Shown one piece after another: positions 9,054 to 16,707 of a stretch of DNA of 63,784 bases; the first letter of the stretch is position 1, and each line of letters begins with the position of its first letter. The position numbers were made by a program, and so were the translations under genes. Source of the DNA: Bacteroidaceae bacterium (GTDB lineage: Bacteria; Bacteroidota; Bacteroidia; Bacteroidales; Bacteroidaceae); assembly GCA_017383485.1 (NCBI GenBank), contig JAFNXM010000022.1, positions 1 to 63,784 on the forward strand. Direction: 5' to 3'. Below the pieces are notes generated by a model that did no database searches, had not been told where the DNA came from, and saw only the letters and a list, made by a program, of their open reading frames with translations.

Positions 9054-9131
9054 GGCGGGAAATATTTAGAAAACCTACTCATTTTTACTCAAAAACTCAG
9101 CAAATAGTTAGATTTATAAATATTTCCCGCC
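9054..9131. repeat. Long hairpin, 15 bp perfect stem
   Basis: GGCGGGAAATATTTA (9054-9068) and TAAATATTTCCCGCC (9117-9131) are perfect inverted copies around a 48 nt loop. A similar arm (GCGGGAAATAATGATAAGTC) makes a 20 bp stem at 17643-17717. Confidence 0.7.
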
Positions 9132-9310
9132 AAAACAATGCTATTTTAAGCACTTGTCAGTGCGCTGTACGCATAGGCTCTGATTTGTGATGATTTTTAT
9201 GCGATTCTCGAGCGTTAAAAGTTGTTTAAAATTGAGGAACAACAAAGCTTAGAACATCTAAAAAGGGACAGGTGCAATGAACATATGATTCTGAATTACT
9301 TTGAAAAGAA

Positions 9311-9549
9311 CACCCTGAAAGGGTAATCAGCACATAGCCCAGGGCATAACGACGAAAGGAGTGACACCCTGGGGTTGAAAAACGAGAGTGAATCAGCGCC
9401 CTGAATGGGCAAAAGCTATAAAACGACATTAACTGAAATCGTATGCTTTTGCCCACTCAGGGCGCATCATTTGTGGGAACATCTACCCAGGGTGTCGGTT
9501 CTCGTTGTTCGCCTGCCCTGGGCTGTGTATTTTTACCTTTTTAAGGCGT
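9311..9549. repeat. Imperfect inverted duplication, ~105 bp arms
   Basis: The left arm (9311-9417) and right arm (9445-9549) match as inverted copies in the order CCTnAAAnGGTAA, GCCCAGGGC, ACACCCTGGG, GCGCCCTGA(A/G)TGGGCAAAAGC. Each arm also contains its own small palindromes (CCCTGAAAGGG, GCCCAGGGC). Both strands give similar spurious peptides beginning FCPxRA. It lies just downstream of the S9 peptidase stop codon. It appears to be a dispersed-repeat type element rather than a gene. Confidence 0.65.
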
Positions 9550-9576
9550 ATGTATCGCTAATTGAACTGGCCAGCA

Positions 9577-11439
9577 CTAAAGATACTTTGCCAAGAAACT
9601 TTCCATAGCGCGATAGAAGTCAAAGCGGTTTTCCTGATTGTGGAAACCATGGCCCTCGTTGTCCTTGACCATATATTCCACTTGCACACCTCGTGCACGC
9701 AGGGCTTCGACCATTTGATCGCTCTCGGCTTTGTTGACACGTGGGTCGTTGGCACCTTGCGCCACAAAGAGGGGCGCTTTGATTTGGTCGGCATGCAATG
9801 CAGGCGAATAGGCTTCGAGCATCTCGCGGTCGGCTTCGGGATCGCCCACTTGTTCGTACATCATCTCGAGCATCGGACGCCAATAGGGCGGAATGGTACT
9901 CATGAAGGTCAAAAGGTTGGACACGCCGACATAATCTATAGCACAGGCGTACAGATCTGGCGTATAGGTGACGCCTGCCAGGGTGGCATATCCACCATAA
10001 CTGCCACCGTAGATCGCAATGCGGCGCGGATCGGCTATGCCCTGAGCCTTCAACCACTCTACGCCGTCGGTGATGTCGTCCTGCATGGCTTGTCCCCACT
10101 GCTTATAACTGGCCTCAAGGAAACGGCGACCATAGCCGGTGCTGCCGCGGAAGTTCATTTGGAATACTGCATAACCACGGTTGCACAGGAACTGCGTCTC
10201 GGACGAAAAACCCCAGTGGTCGCGCGCCCAGGGTCCGCCATGGGGATTGATGACTACGGGCAGATTTCGTGCAGAGTCAAGGGTCTGGCCCACTGGCAAA
10301 GACAGATAGGCTTCGATCTCAAATCCATCGCGCGACATGTACTTCACCGCATGCATTTCCGCCATATCCTCTTCCTTGATCCAAGGAGCCAGTTCGGCCA
10401 GGAGTTTGGGTTGATCTTCGTGGATATTATAGAAATAATAGGCGCCCTTGGTGCGGTCGCTGCCGACGTAGAGCAGGAGGTTTTCTTCGCTCTTGTCACA
10501 ATCAGCCAACCCTACCTTGTGGTTGGGGAAATGCGCCTTGATGCGCTCGCGTTGCTTCTCCTCGTCAGCATCAAAGTAATGGCGCACGGGATCCTTGTGG
10601 CCCACGCATACGACGGAGAGCAATTTCTTGTAACGTCTGGAATAGGAAATCGAAGAAATATCGTATTTGGGATTTTCATACAGAAACTCCACCTCTTGGC
10701 AAGTCGAAGGATCCATCAGGACTAATGCCACCTTGTCTCGGCCAAGGTTTGTCGCTGCATAGACCATCTTGTTGTCGGGCGTGAAGTCCATGAAATTGAC
10801 CATCTCCTTGAAGTTGGTGGTCAGGACGGGGCGGAATTCTTCATCTTCATTATCGCGATAGAGAATTTGCGTATTCACGCCATCAACAATCGCCGTAACG
10901 GAGCGCAGACAGCCGTTGTGGTCGGTCATCCATCCTTGCCAGTTGCCCGGATTCTCTGCCAACTGCACCATTTCCCCTGTCTCCAAATCGAGGCGGTAGG
11001 GGTCAAATACTTCGGGGTTACGCTTGTTCATCCCGATGATAATCTGACCGGGCACATCTTCCAGGTCGTCGATGATCGAGGTGCGGACGCCTTCGAAATC
11101 GGTGTAGCATCTGAGGTCCGAGCCGTCGATATTCACGCCATAGAGGCGATAGTTTTCGTCGCCACCCGTATCCTTCATAAAGAGCAGTCGTTCATTGTCC
11201 GCCCACATATAGCCGGCGACATTTCTTTCCGTTTCGGCAGTGATCTGTGTCGCCTCCTCGGCATCAATAGCACGAACGAAGATGTTCATGCGGTCCTTGT
11301 AGGGCGCCATAAATGAGAAGTACTTGCCATTAGGCGAAATCTGGTATCCCGACTGTTGGGGATTGCGAAAAAAATCCTCCATTGGTATCACGGAGGATTT
11401 TCTGTTGTTGATATGATCTGTAGACATATTTGTTGTCAT
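9577..11439 (-). CDS. S9 family prolyl oligopeptidase-like serine peptidase
   Basis: The N-terminal ~370 residues look like a degenerate beta-propeller (repeated short strands such as YFSFMAPYKDRMNIFVR). The C-terminal domain is an alpha/beta hydrolase with oxyanion region NPHGGPWARDHWGF, nucleophile GGSYGG, acid GANDPRV and histidine EGHGFHN, the full triad of acylaminoacyl-peptidase/DPP-like S9 enzymes. These release dipeptides or blocked residues from peptides. No signal peptide is visible, so it is probably cytoplasmic. A longer frame starts with GTG at 11454; I prefer the ATG at 11439. It ends a leftward run with the TPR-like gene, rpe and the DHH gene (gaps 22-39 bp). Confidence 0.9.
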   Translation of the reverse strand: MTTNMSTDHINNRKSSVIPMEDFFRNPQQSGYQISPNGKYFSFMAPYKDRMNIFVRAIDAEEATQITAETERNVAGYMWADNERLLFMKDTGGDENYRLYGVNIDGSDLRCYTDFEGVRTSIIDDLEDVPGQIIIGMNKRNPEVFDPYRLDLETGEMVQLAENPGNWQGWMTDHNGCLRSVTAIVDGVNTQILYRDNEDEEFRPVLTTNFKEMVNFMDFTPDNKMVYAATNLGRDKVALVLMDPSTCQEVEFLYENPKYDISSISYSRRYKKLLSVVCVGHKDPVRHYFDADEEKQRERIKAHFPNHKVGLADCDKSEENLLLYVGSDRTKGAYYFYNIHEDQPKLLAELAPWIKEEDMAEMHAVKYMSRDGFEIEAYLSLPVGQTLDSARNLPVVINPHGGPWARDHWGFSSETQFLCNRGYAVFQMNFRGSTGYGRRFLEASYKQWGQAMQDDITDGVEWLKAQGIADPRRIAIYGGSYGGYATLAGVTYTPDLYACAIDYVGVSNLLTFMSTIPPYWRPMLEMMYEQVGDPEADREMLEAYSPALHADQIKAPLFVAQGANDPRVNKAESDQMVEALRARGVQVEYMVKDNEGHGFHNQENRFDFYRAMESFLAKYL

Positions 11440-11461
11440 CGTTTTATAACTCACACTATAT

Positions 11462-12502
11462 TTATAATAGTTCTTTATAGGCTTCTATTGCGCGCTCGGC
11501 TGTCTTGACGGCTTCCTCCAGGGGGAAGGGCAATTCGCCACCCGAAGCATTGTGGTGACCGCCACCGTTGAAGAATTCTGCCGCCATCTTGTTGCAAGGA
11601 AAATCGTCAACGGAGCGCAGGCTCACACGAACGACATCGCGCTCGGTATCTTCGCGCAAAGAGATGCTCAGCCTCATCCCCTTCACCTGAAGTGGCATGT
11701 TGACCAAACCCTCCATATCGCCGCGCAGATAGTGGAAGCGGCTTAGTTCCTCGCGATTCATTGTAAAGATAGAGGCTTTGTGCTTTTCGTAAAACTGCAA
11801 CTTCTCGTTCATCACGTAGCCCATCATGCGCAGACGACCCTCGGAGTAGGAATAGAAGACGTTACGGTAAATTTTATCTTTGTCTATTCCCTTCGTCAGG
11901 AGCAAACTGATGATCATATAAATCTCAGGTTCGGCAGAGGCATAAGTAAATGCGCCGGTGTCGGTCATCATCCCTGTATAAATTGCGCTTGCTCCATATT
12001 TGGTCATCTGTTCGAAAGCGCCAAGGGCATAAATCAAGCGAAAGACCATCTCGCTGGTAGAACACATTTCGGGGCGAGAAATGATCATATCAGCCATACT
12101 TTCGTCGGGATTCAAGTGATGATCGATCACCACCTTCTTGGCCTTTGACTTTTCAAACAGGGGCGCCATATCCTGCATACGCTTTGCTTCGCAGCAGTCC
12201 AGACAAAAGAGCAAGTCCGCCTCGGCAAATGCCTTCGCCACACGGTCGGGCTGTTGGGAATGAAAGAGCACCTGCTTAGCACCCGGCACCCACCATAAAA
12301 AATCAGGGAAGGGATTGGGCAAAGCTACAGTGACATATTTGCCGAGACCTTTCAGATATTCTGCCCAACCTAACGAAGAGCCCAAAGCATCTCCATCAGG
12401 ACCACGGTGAGCACATATCACGACACGCTTCGCATCGCGAATGATGCCCATCAGGCGGAATAATTCCTTGTCAGAAAGTATCGGTGTCAAATCCTTAATC
12501 AT
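11462..12502 (-). CDS. DHH/DHHA1 phosphoesterase, NrnA-like
   Basis: This 346-residue enzyme carries the DHH motifs HRGPDGDALGSSLG (residues ~33-46), DCCE, VIDHHLNPDE (~127) and the C-terminal DHHA1 motif GGGHHNASGG (~315). The family includes NrnA, which degrades short oligoribonucleotides and pAp with Mn2+; related members hydrolyse cyclic dinucleotide products. Activity on pAp or nanoRNA is the best inference. It lies 38 bp after rpe. In several Bacteroidales I recall a comEC gene between rpe and this gene; none is present here. Confidence 0.85.
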   Translation of the reverse strand: MIKDLTPILSDKELFRLMGIIRDAKRVVICAHRGPDGDALGSSLGWAEYLKGLGKYVTVALPNPFPDFLWWVPGAKQVLFHSQQPDRVAKAFAEADLLFCLDCCEAKRMQDMAPLFEKSKAKKVVIDHHLNPDESMADMIISRPEMCSTSEMVFRLIYALGAFEQMTKYGASAIYTGMMTDTGAFTYASAEPEIYMIISLLLTKGIDKDKIYRNVFYSYSEGRLRMMGYVMNEKLQFYEKHKASIFTMNREELSRFHYLRGDMEGLVNMPLQVKGMRLSISLREDTERDVVRVSLRSVDDFPCNKMAAEFFNGGGHHNASGGELPFPLEEAVKTAERAIEAYKELL

Positions 12503-12540
12503 AGTAAATTCTAAATATGAGATGAGGTATAGCTGCCCTA

Positions 12541-13188
12541 TTATAATGAGCGCAAGAACTTGATTTCTTCTGCTGGATCCTTAGCACCAAAGACTGCGCT
12601 ACCAGCTACGAGAACGTCGGCGCCGGCTTCGACGAGCAACTTACCAGTTTCGCGATTCACGCCGCCGTCGATTTCGATCAAAGCCTTGGATCCGGTGCGT
12701 TCCACGAGGTCGCGAAGGCGCTTTGTCTTGTCCAAAGAATGCTCGATAAAGCGTTGTCCGCCAAAACCAGGATTTACGGACATCAACATCACGAGATCGA
12801 GATCGGGCAATATTTCTTCGAGCACGCTGACGGGCGTGTGGGGATTCAGAGTCACACCTGCCATCATGCCTTCCGCCTTGATTTGTTGCACGACTCTGTG
12901 CAAGTGGGTACAAGCCTCGTAGTGCACGTTCATTACCTTTGCGCCAAGGGCTTTGACCTCCTTGACAAATTTCTCGGGCTGTACGATCATCAAATGTACA
13001 TCAAGGGGCTTTTGTGCATGCTGTGCCATCGCTTGCATCACGGGGAAACCAAAAGAAATATTGGGTACGAATACGCCGTCCATCACGTCGAGGTGGAACC
13101 AGTCGCATTCACTTTGATTGAGCATTTCAACGTCGCGTTGCAAATTGCCAAAGTCTGCAGAAAGCAGAGAGGGAGAAACCATTGCCAT
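12541..13188 (-). CDS. rpe: Ribulose-phosphate 3-epimerase
   Basis: Rpe interconverts ribulose-5-P and xylulose-5-P in the pentose phosphate pathway. At 215 residues it is of normal length and shows the TIM-barrel signatures SLLSADFGNL, HLDVMDGVFVPNISFG (metal-binding His/Asp), VNPGFGGQRFIE and EIDGGVN. It lies between the TPR-like gene and the DHH gene with ~39 bp gaps, consistent with one transcript. Confidence 0.95.
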   Translation of the reverse strand: MAMVSPSLLSADFGNLQRDVEMLNQSECDWFHLDVMDGVFVPNISFGFPVMQAMAQHAQKPLDVHLMIVQPEKFVKEVKALGAKVMNVHYEACTHLHRVVQQIKAEGMMAGVTLNPHTPVSVLEEILPDLDLVMLMSVNPGFGGQRFIEHSLDKTKRLRDLVERTGSKALIEIDGGVNRETGKLLVEAGADVLVAGSAVFGAKDPAEEIKFLRSL

Positions 13189-13227
13189 AGTCTATATATT
13201 ATTTATTTTTGTTTAATGTAATTTTTA

Positions 13228-15045
13228 TTATTTATCGCCTATTTCTGAATCTTCGTCAGATATATAAATGTCTTCGCCGTATTCTGACTTTTTCATGCGC
13301 TGAATATACGCCAACTCGTTTAGGGCGAAGTCGCCATTATTGGAATCTTGCAACATAGATTTGAGGAAAATCTCCGCTTCGTCCAGAAAGCCCAAATCTA
13401 CCAAGAGATAAGCCTTACGACGCTTCAGGAAATTGTAAAACTCCAGCGTTTCCTCTGGCATCGAATCATCCTTGGCTGCAGCCTCAGCCCCAGCGTGGAA
13501 ATCATCTATTTGTTTCAGATAATTCTCTACTGCCGTCAGCGCACGATAGTCTTTACTGTTCACCAAACAATTGACATATTCCATCATATATTTGGTCGAA
13601 CCAACATTTGCCACTATATCGAGGTAATAATAGGCTTCTCTGTAAAGTTTCAAGTCGCAATATGCAAAGCCAATGCGGTAGCATATTTCGTAGAACATGC
13701 TCTTGTGTTTATTGTTGAGCAGATGCATTTCTTGCGACAGACTTTCAAAAACAGATTCCAGGTAGGGAATTGCCTCATAGTATCGCTTATCAAAATAATA
13801 CTTCAAGCCCCAGTACAATCCGTTTGAGATATTGCGACCCTTGTTAAACATGGCGATGAATTTCTGCTCTTCAGTCATTTCATCAAGTTCATTGTTCGCC
13901 AATTTATCACAAGCATCCTGCCACATATATTCGAACTCCATCATCCGACGATCTTCAGATAATTTCGTAATACCCAGCAATACGCTTGCAGATTCCTGGA
14001 AAATCATTTCATCGCTCATGAATTCAATAGACTCTTCGGGCACGGGCAAACGACTCACTGTGGCACGCACATAATACGCCATCTGCGTTTCACGCTCCAT
14101 TTGCAATGTCATCGTGAGCAACTCATTTCTCGCACCATCATTCATCTCGACACGACACTTTATCAGCAGCGTGACAATAGGATTCACCATTTTCGCAATT
14201 CCCTGCTCATCTCGCGTCACCATCGTACTCAGGAAATCAAAATCCCTTATTTCCTGTTCGTCTGAAAGCACCTCGCACTCATTTCTAACCACCTTCACCT
14301 CACTAACCTTAGGCAAACCGCCCTCGCATATTCTCTCAAGGAAAGGCACCAAGGTCAAAACGCGCTTAGCATCCACTCTATTGTCAGGATGAGGCATCAG
14401 GTGACTCATTTCTTGCTTCTTCAACCCAGAAATATCCGCTTTTTTTCTAAGACCATTGACCTCCCAGTCTTCGACACCGTATAAGTTTTCATTTATAGTC
14501 TTCTCCTGGATTTTGGCAAAGAGAGACAAACGATGAAGAATGATCTCATCAAATAGTTTGGTAAGTTTGGGCACACATTCCTCAACTGTATTTGACACTT
14601 CAATACTTGCCGTGATATGTACATCTATCGAAGGATTTTCTTCATCAAATGTATATATCGCTCTGACGGTATCTGTATTCAAATTCACCAGATTGACTGC
14701 TGCGCGAATGCTGGAAAGTTGCGTAATGGGATAGGCCGCATTATGCAATAATAAGACACGCACCAATCTGCCGTCGCCTATTGGTTCCATCACAAAGTTT
14801 AAGCCCTGATATATGAGGCCTATTGCCTGCTTTCCAGGTTCTATCAACCGTGGGGTGCACGACAGCGCCAACAAGGTTTGATGCAATACCACATTCACCT
14901 CGTCCGATTTATATTTCAGGCGAGGATACATACGTTCCCAAACGTTGCGAAACTTTTCAACAAGATATGTTCGGCACAAAGCAAAGGTCAAGAGACCGAA
15001 CAAAAATCCAAGTATTACGAGTAGAAATATTAAAAGATAATTCAT
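13228..15045 (-). CDS. Membrane-anchored TPR-like protein, unknown
   Basis: A 605-residue protein with one N-terminal membrane span (NYLLIFLLVILGFLFGLLTF) and then a long soluble region. The second half (residues ~390-590) consists of paired helices with TPR-like spacing (KYYFDKRYYEAIPYLESVFE, then YRIGFAYCDLKLYREAYYYL). The tail is acidic (YISDEDSEIGDK). I do not recognise a named family. It is the first gene of the leftward rpe-DHH-S9 run, divergent from rpoD, and its promoter probably lies in the tandem repeat at 15068. A scaffold or protein-interaction role is only a guess from the TPR-like region. Confidence 0.65.
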   Translation of the reverse strand: MNYLLIFLLVILGFLFGLLTFALCRTYLVEKFRNVWERMYPRLKYKSDEVNVVLHQTLLALSCTPRLIEPGKQAIGLIYQGLNFVMEPIGDGRLVRVLLLHNAAYPITQLSSIRAAVNLVNLNTDTVRAIYTFDEENPSIDVHITASIEVSNTVEECVPKLTKLFDEIILHRLSLFAKIQEKTINENLYGVEDWEVNGLRKKADISGLKKQEMSHLMPHPDNRVDAKRVLTLVPFLERICEGGLPKVSEVKVVRNECEVLSDEQEIRDFDFLSTMVTRDEQGIAKMVNPIVTLLIKCRVEMNDGARNELLTMTLQMERETQMAYYVRATVSRLPVPEESIEFMSDEMIFQESASVLLGITKLSEDRRMMEFEYMWQDACDKLANNELDEMTEEQKFIAMFNKGRNISNGLYWGLKYYFDKRYYEAIPYLESVFESLSQEMHLLNNKHKSMFYEICYRIGFAYCDLKLYREAYYYLDIVANVGSTKYMMEYVNCLVNSKDYRALTAVENYLKQIDDFHAGAEAAAKDDSMPEETLEFYNFLKRRKAYLLVDLGFLDEAEIFLKSMLQDSNNGDFALNELAYIQRMKKSEYGEDIYISDEDSEIGDK

Positions 15046-15067
15046 GCTTTCACTATATAATGGGCAA

Positions 15068-15248
15068 AGATACGAATAAACGAGCGAGAAATATGAAGTT
15101 TACTTCAATATTTTTCAAAGCGAGCGAAAGTATCTTCGAGATTTATCTCAGAGATACGAATAAGCGAGCGAAATAATATCAAGCTTGCCCCAATATTTTT
15201 CACAGCGGGCGAAAGTATCTTCGAGATTTATCTCAGAGATACGAATAA
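15068..15248. repeat. Tandem repeat, 84-85 bp period, 2 copies plus partial
   Basis: AGATACGAATAA begins units at 15068, 15152 and 15237. Each full unit also carries CAATATTTTTCA, GCGRGCGAAAGTATC and TTCGAGATTTATCTCAG. The last part forms a ~12 bp hairpin (GTATCT...AGATAC) with the start of the next unit. The units lie between divergent promoters. Confidence 0.75.
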
Positions 15249-15415
15249 AAACAAACGACACACAACAAAGTTTTCACTTTTCCGTTTCATTACTATCTGA
15301 GGGCAAAAATCCCCTATGTAAAAGCGTGAATAAGCCAATTTTATTCAAAATCCCACAAAATCTCAAAAAAAGTGAAGAAAATATTTGAATATCCTGTTGT
15401 AAATCTGCAAAAAGT

Positions 15416-15446
15416 TTTGTCATATTAGAGCAATTTTGTAATTTTG
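15416..15446 (+). promoter_or_regulatory. rpoD promoter, TTTG-N19-TAATTTTG
   Basis: TTTG at 15416-15419 and TAATTTTG at 15439-15446 are separated by exactly 19 bp and lie 19 bp before the ATG, so the leader is very short. The match implies that RpoD transcribes its own gene. Confidence 0.65.
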
Positions 15447-15465
15447 CAAACCAAATTGGGTAAGT

Positions 15466-16326
15466 ATGCGACAGTTAAAAATCAACAAAAGTATTACCAA
15501 CCGCCAAAGTGCGGCATTAGACAAGTATTTGGTTGAAATCGGACGCGAAGAACTCATCTCGACTGACGAAGAGGTAGAACTCGCTCAACGCATCCACCAC
15601 GGCGACCGCGAAGCATTGGAAAAGTTGACACGCGCCAACCTCCGTTTCGTAGTCAGTGTGGCAAAGCAGTACCAAAACCAAGGACTTGCGCTCAATGACC
15701 TGATCGACGAAGGCAACCTCGGTCTCATCAAGGCAGCACAGAAGTTCGACGAAACACGTGGCTTCAAGTTTATCAGTTACGCTGTATGGTGGATCCGCCA
15801 AAGTATCCTTCAAGCGATCTCTGAGCAAAGCCGCATTGTACGCATGCCGCTGAACCAAGTAGGTTTCCAAAGCAAACTCACCAAAGCGATTGTCAATTTC
15901 GAACAAGAATTTGAGCGCCGTCCATCAGTACAAGAGTTAGCGGATATCCTCGAAACCGACGTCAGCAAAGTACAAGAAGCACTTGGCACAAATGGTAAGA
16001 AAGTGTCTGTGGATGCTCCCTTCCAAGATGACGATTCAAACTGTTTGATCGACATCATGACGGATGATTCTGCACCCGGAACGGACAATCAGATGGAGAA
16101 GGAGTCTCTTTCTTCTGACCTTGAATCTGCGCTCTCTACGCTCAACGAACGTGAACGTCAAGTCTTGAAAATGCTCTTCGGCATCGGACGTAATGAAATG
16201 ACAGCCGAAGAAGTGGCCAACAGCCTTAACTTGACTCGCGAGCGTGTACGTCAAATCAAGGAACGCGCCTTGCGTCGTCTGCGCGAAGCAGAAAACATTA
16301 GTATTTTGATGAAATATTTAGGATAA
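15466..16326 (+). CDS. rpoD: Primary sigma factor RpoD (short Bacteroidetes type)
   Basis: At 286 residues it lacks the long region 1.1 of E. coli sigma-70, as expected for the Bacteroidetes primary sigma. Region 1.2 is LDKYLVEIGREELISTDEEV. Region 2 is the classic LVVSVAK-type motif (RFVVSVAKQYQNQGLALNDL) through GFKFISYAVWWIRQSI, region 3 follows LNQVGFQSKLTKA, and region 4 ends with LNLTRERVRQIKERALRRLR. It would recognise the TAnnTTTG -7 boxes seen across this window. A terminator follows at 16353. Confidence 0.96.
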   Translation: MRQLKINKSITNRQSAALDKYLVEIGREELISTDEEVELAQRIHHGDREALEKLTRANLRFVVSVAKQYQNQGLALNDLIDEGNLGLIKAAQKFDETRGFKFISYAVWWIRQSILQAISEQSRIVRMPLNQVGFQSKLTKAIVNFEQEFERRPSVQELADILETDVSKVQEALGTNGKKVSVDAPFQDDDSNCLIDIMTDDSAPGTDNQMEKESLSSDLESALSTLNERERQVLKMLFGIGRNEMTAEEVANSLNLTRERVRQIKERALRRLREAENISILMKYLG

Positions 16327-16352
16327 TATACCATTTATTCATCATATTTCAG

Positions 16353-16384
16353 TCCCAGGAGTTTCTACTTCTGGGATTTTATTT
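16353..16384 (+). terminator. rpoD terminator
   Basis: TCCCAGGAG pairs with CTTCTGGGA (one wobble), followed by TTTTATTTTT. Confidence 0.8.
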
Positions 16385-16430
16385 TTCCCATCATTAGTCA
16401 CAAAATCAACAAATCGTTGAGCTATTGAAA

Positions 16431-16528
16431 GAAGCCAAGACCTCGTTAAAAAAACATTAGACCTTTTTCAAATTTCCTTAAACCTTTTTCAAATTTGCTT
16501 AGACCTTTTTTAAATTATCCAAGGCTTC
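16431..16528. repeat. Modular intergenic repeat, copy b
   Basis: It is bounded by GAAGCC and GGCTTC inverted ends. Inside are three direct AGACC/AAACCTTTTTCAAATTT-type words and an AAGACCTCGTTAAAAAAA word. It lacks the CGCGACG word of the other copies. It occupies most of the gap between rpoD and nanA. Confidence 0.6.
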
Positions 16529-16674
16529 TTTTCGCGAACAATAATTTCACCAAATCGAGACATTATCCCAAGGCCATAAAACTTCGCCCCGTGGGTAATA
16601 TCATCATACGTTTTTAGCCTATCATCACATCAAAAAAAGGCAGGGAAAAACCATGCCACTTCGGAATAAAACAT

Positions 16675-16682
16675 TACTTTTG
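16675..16682 (+). promoter_or_regulatory. Likely -7 box upstream of nanA
   Basis: TACTTTTG matches TAnnTTTG 26 bp before the nanA ATG. There is no good upstream TTTG, so an activator may be needed. Confidence 0.45.
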
Positions 16683-16707
16683 CACCGAAAGTATTTAAAT
16701 CATTATT

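Larger units (their letters stand above)
8872..9210 (+). repeat. Composite ~340 bp repeat, copy 1
   Basis: Four blocks recur at identical offsets in copy 2 at 49240: GCAGAAATTTTGACAAAATA (offset 0), TTGAAAAAAGTCAAGGGTTT (85), AGACGTCGCGAAATT (135) and GCGATTCTCG (329). Sequence between the blocks has diverged. The two middle blocks belong to the modular word family listed elsewhere. Confidence 0.7.
8460..9576. other. 1.1 kb repeat-rich non-coding region
   Basis: No gene is supported here. The stretch contains, in order: a CG-alternating patch near 8597; the first copy of a ~340 bp composite repeat (8872-9210) with a long internal hairpin (9054-9131); and an imperfect inverted duplication (9311-9549). 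Short ORFs in it are repeat-derived. Confidence 0.7.
15046..15465. other. 420 bp divergent promoter region upstream of rpoD
   Basis: The region separates the leftward TPR-like gene from rpoD. It holds an 84-85 bp tandem repeat (15068-15248), a possible leftward -7 box CAAAGATA at 15065 (reverse TATCTTTG), and the rpoD promoter at 15416-15446. No ORF is convincing. Confidence 0.7.

Noticed and set aside
8957-9190. 77-aa plus-strand ORF (begins MKKVKGLLKKGLRKFPL)
   Set aside because: It lies entirely in the composite repeat copy 1 and its frame is made of repeat words; the matched copy at 49240 does not keep the frame.
9226-9608. Two overlapping ORFs, minus 9226-9456 and plus 9405-9608
   Set aside because: Both come from the inverted duplication 9311-9549 and give similar FCPxRA-type peptides on opposite strands, typical of repeat artefacts.
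15968-16254. Minus-strand ORFs over rpoD, and many other opposite-strand ORFs over clear genes
   Set aside because: They are mirror-frame shadows of strongly supported genes.
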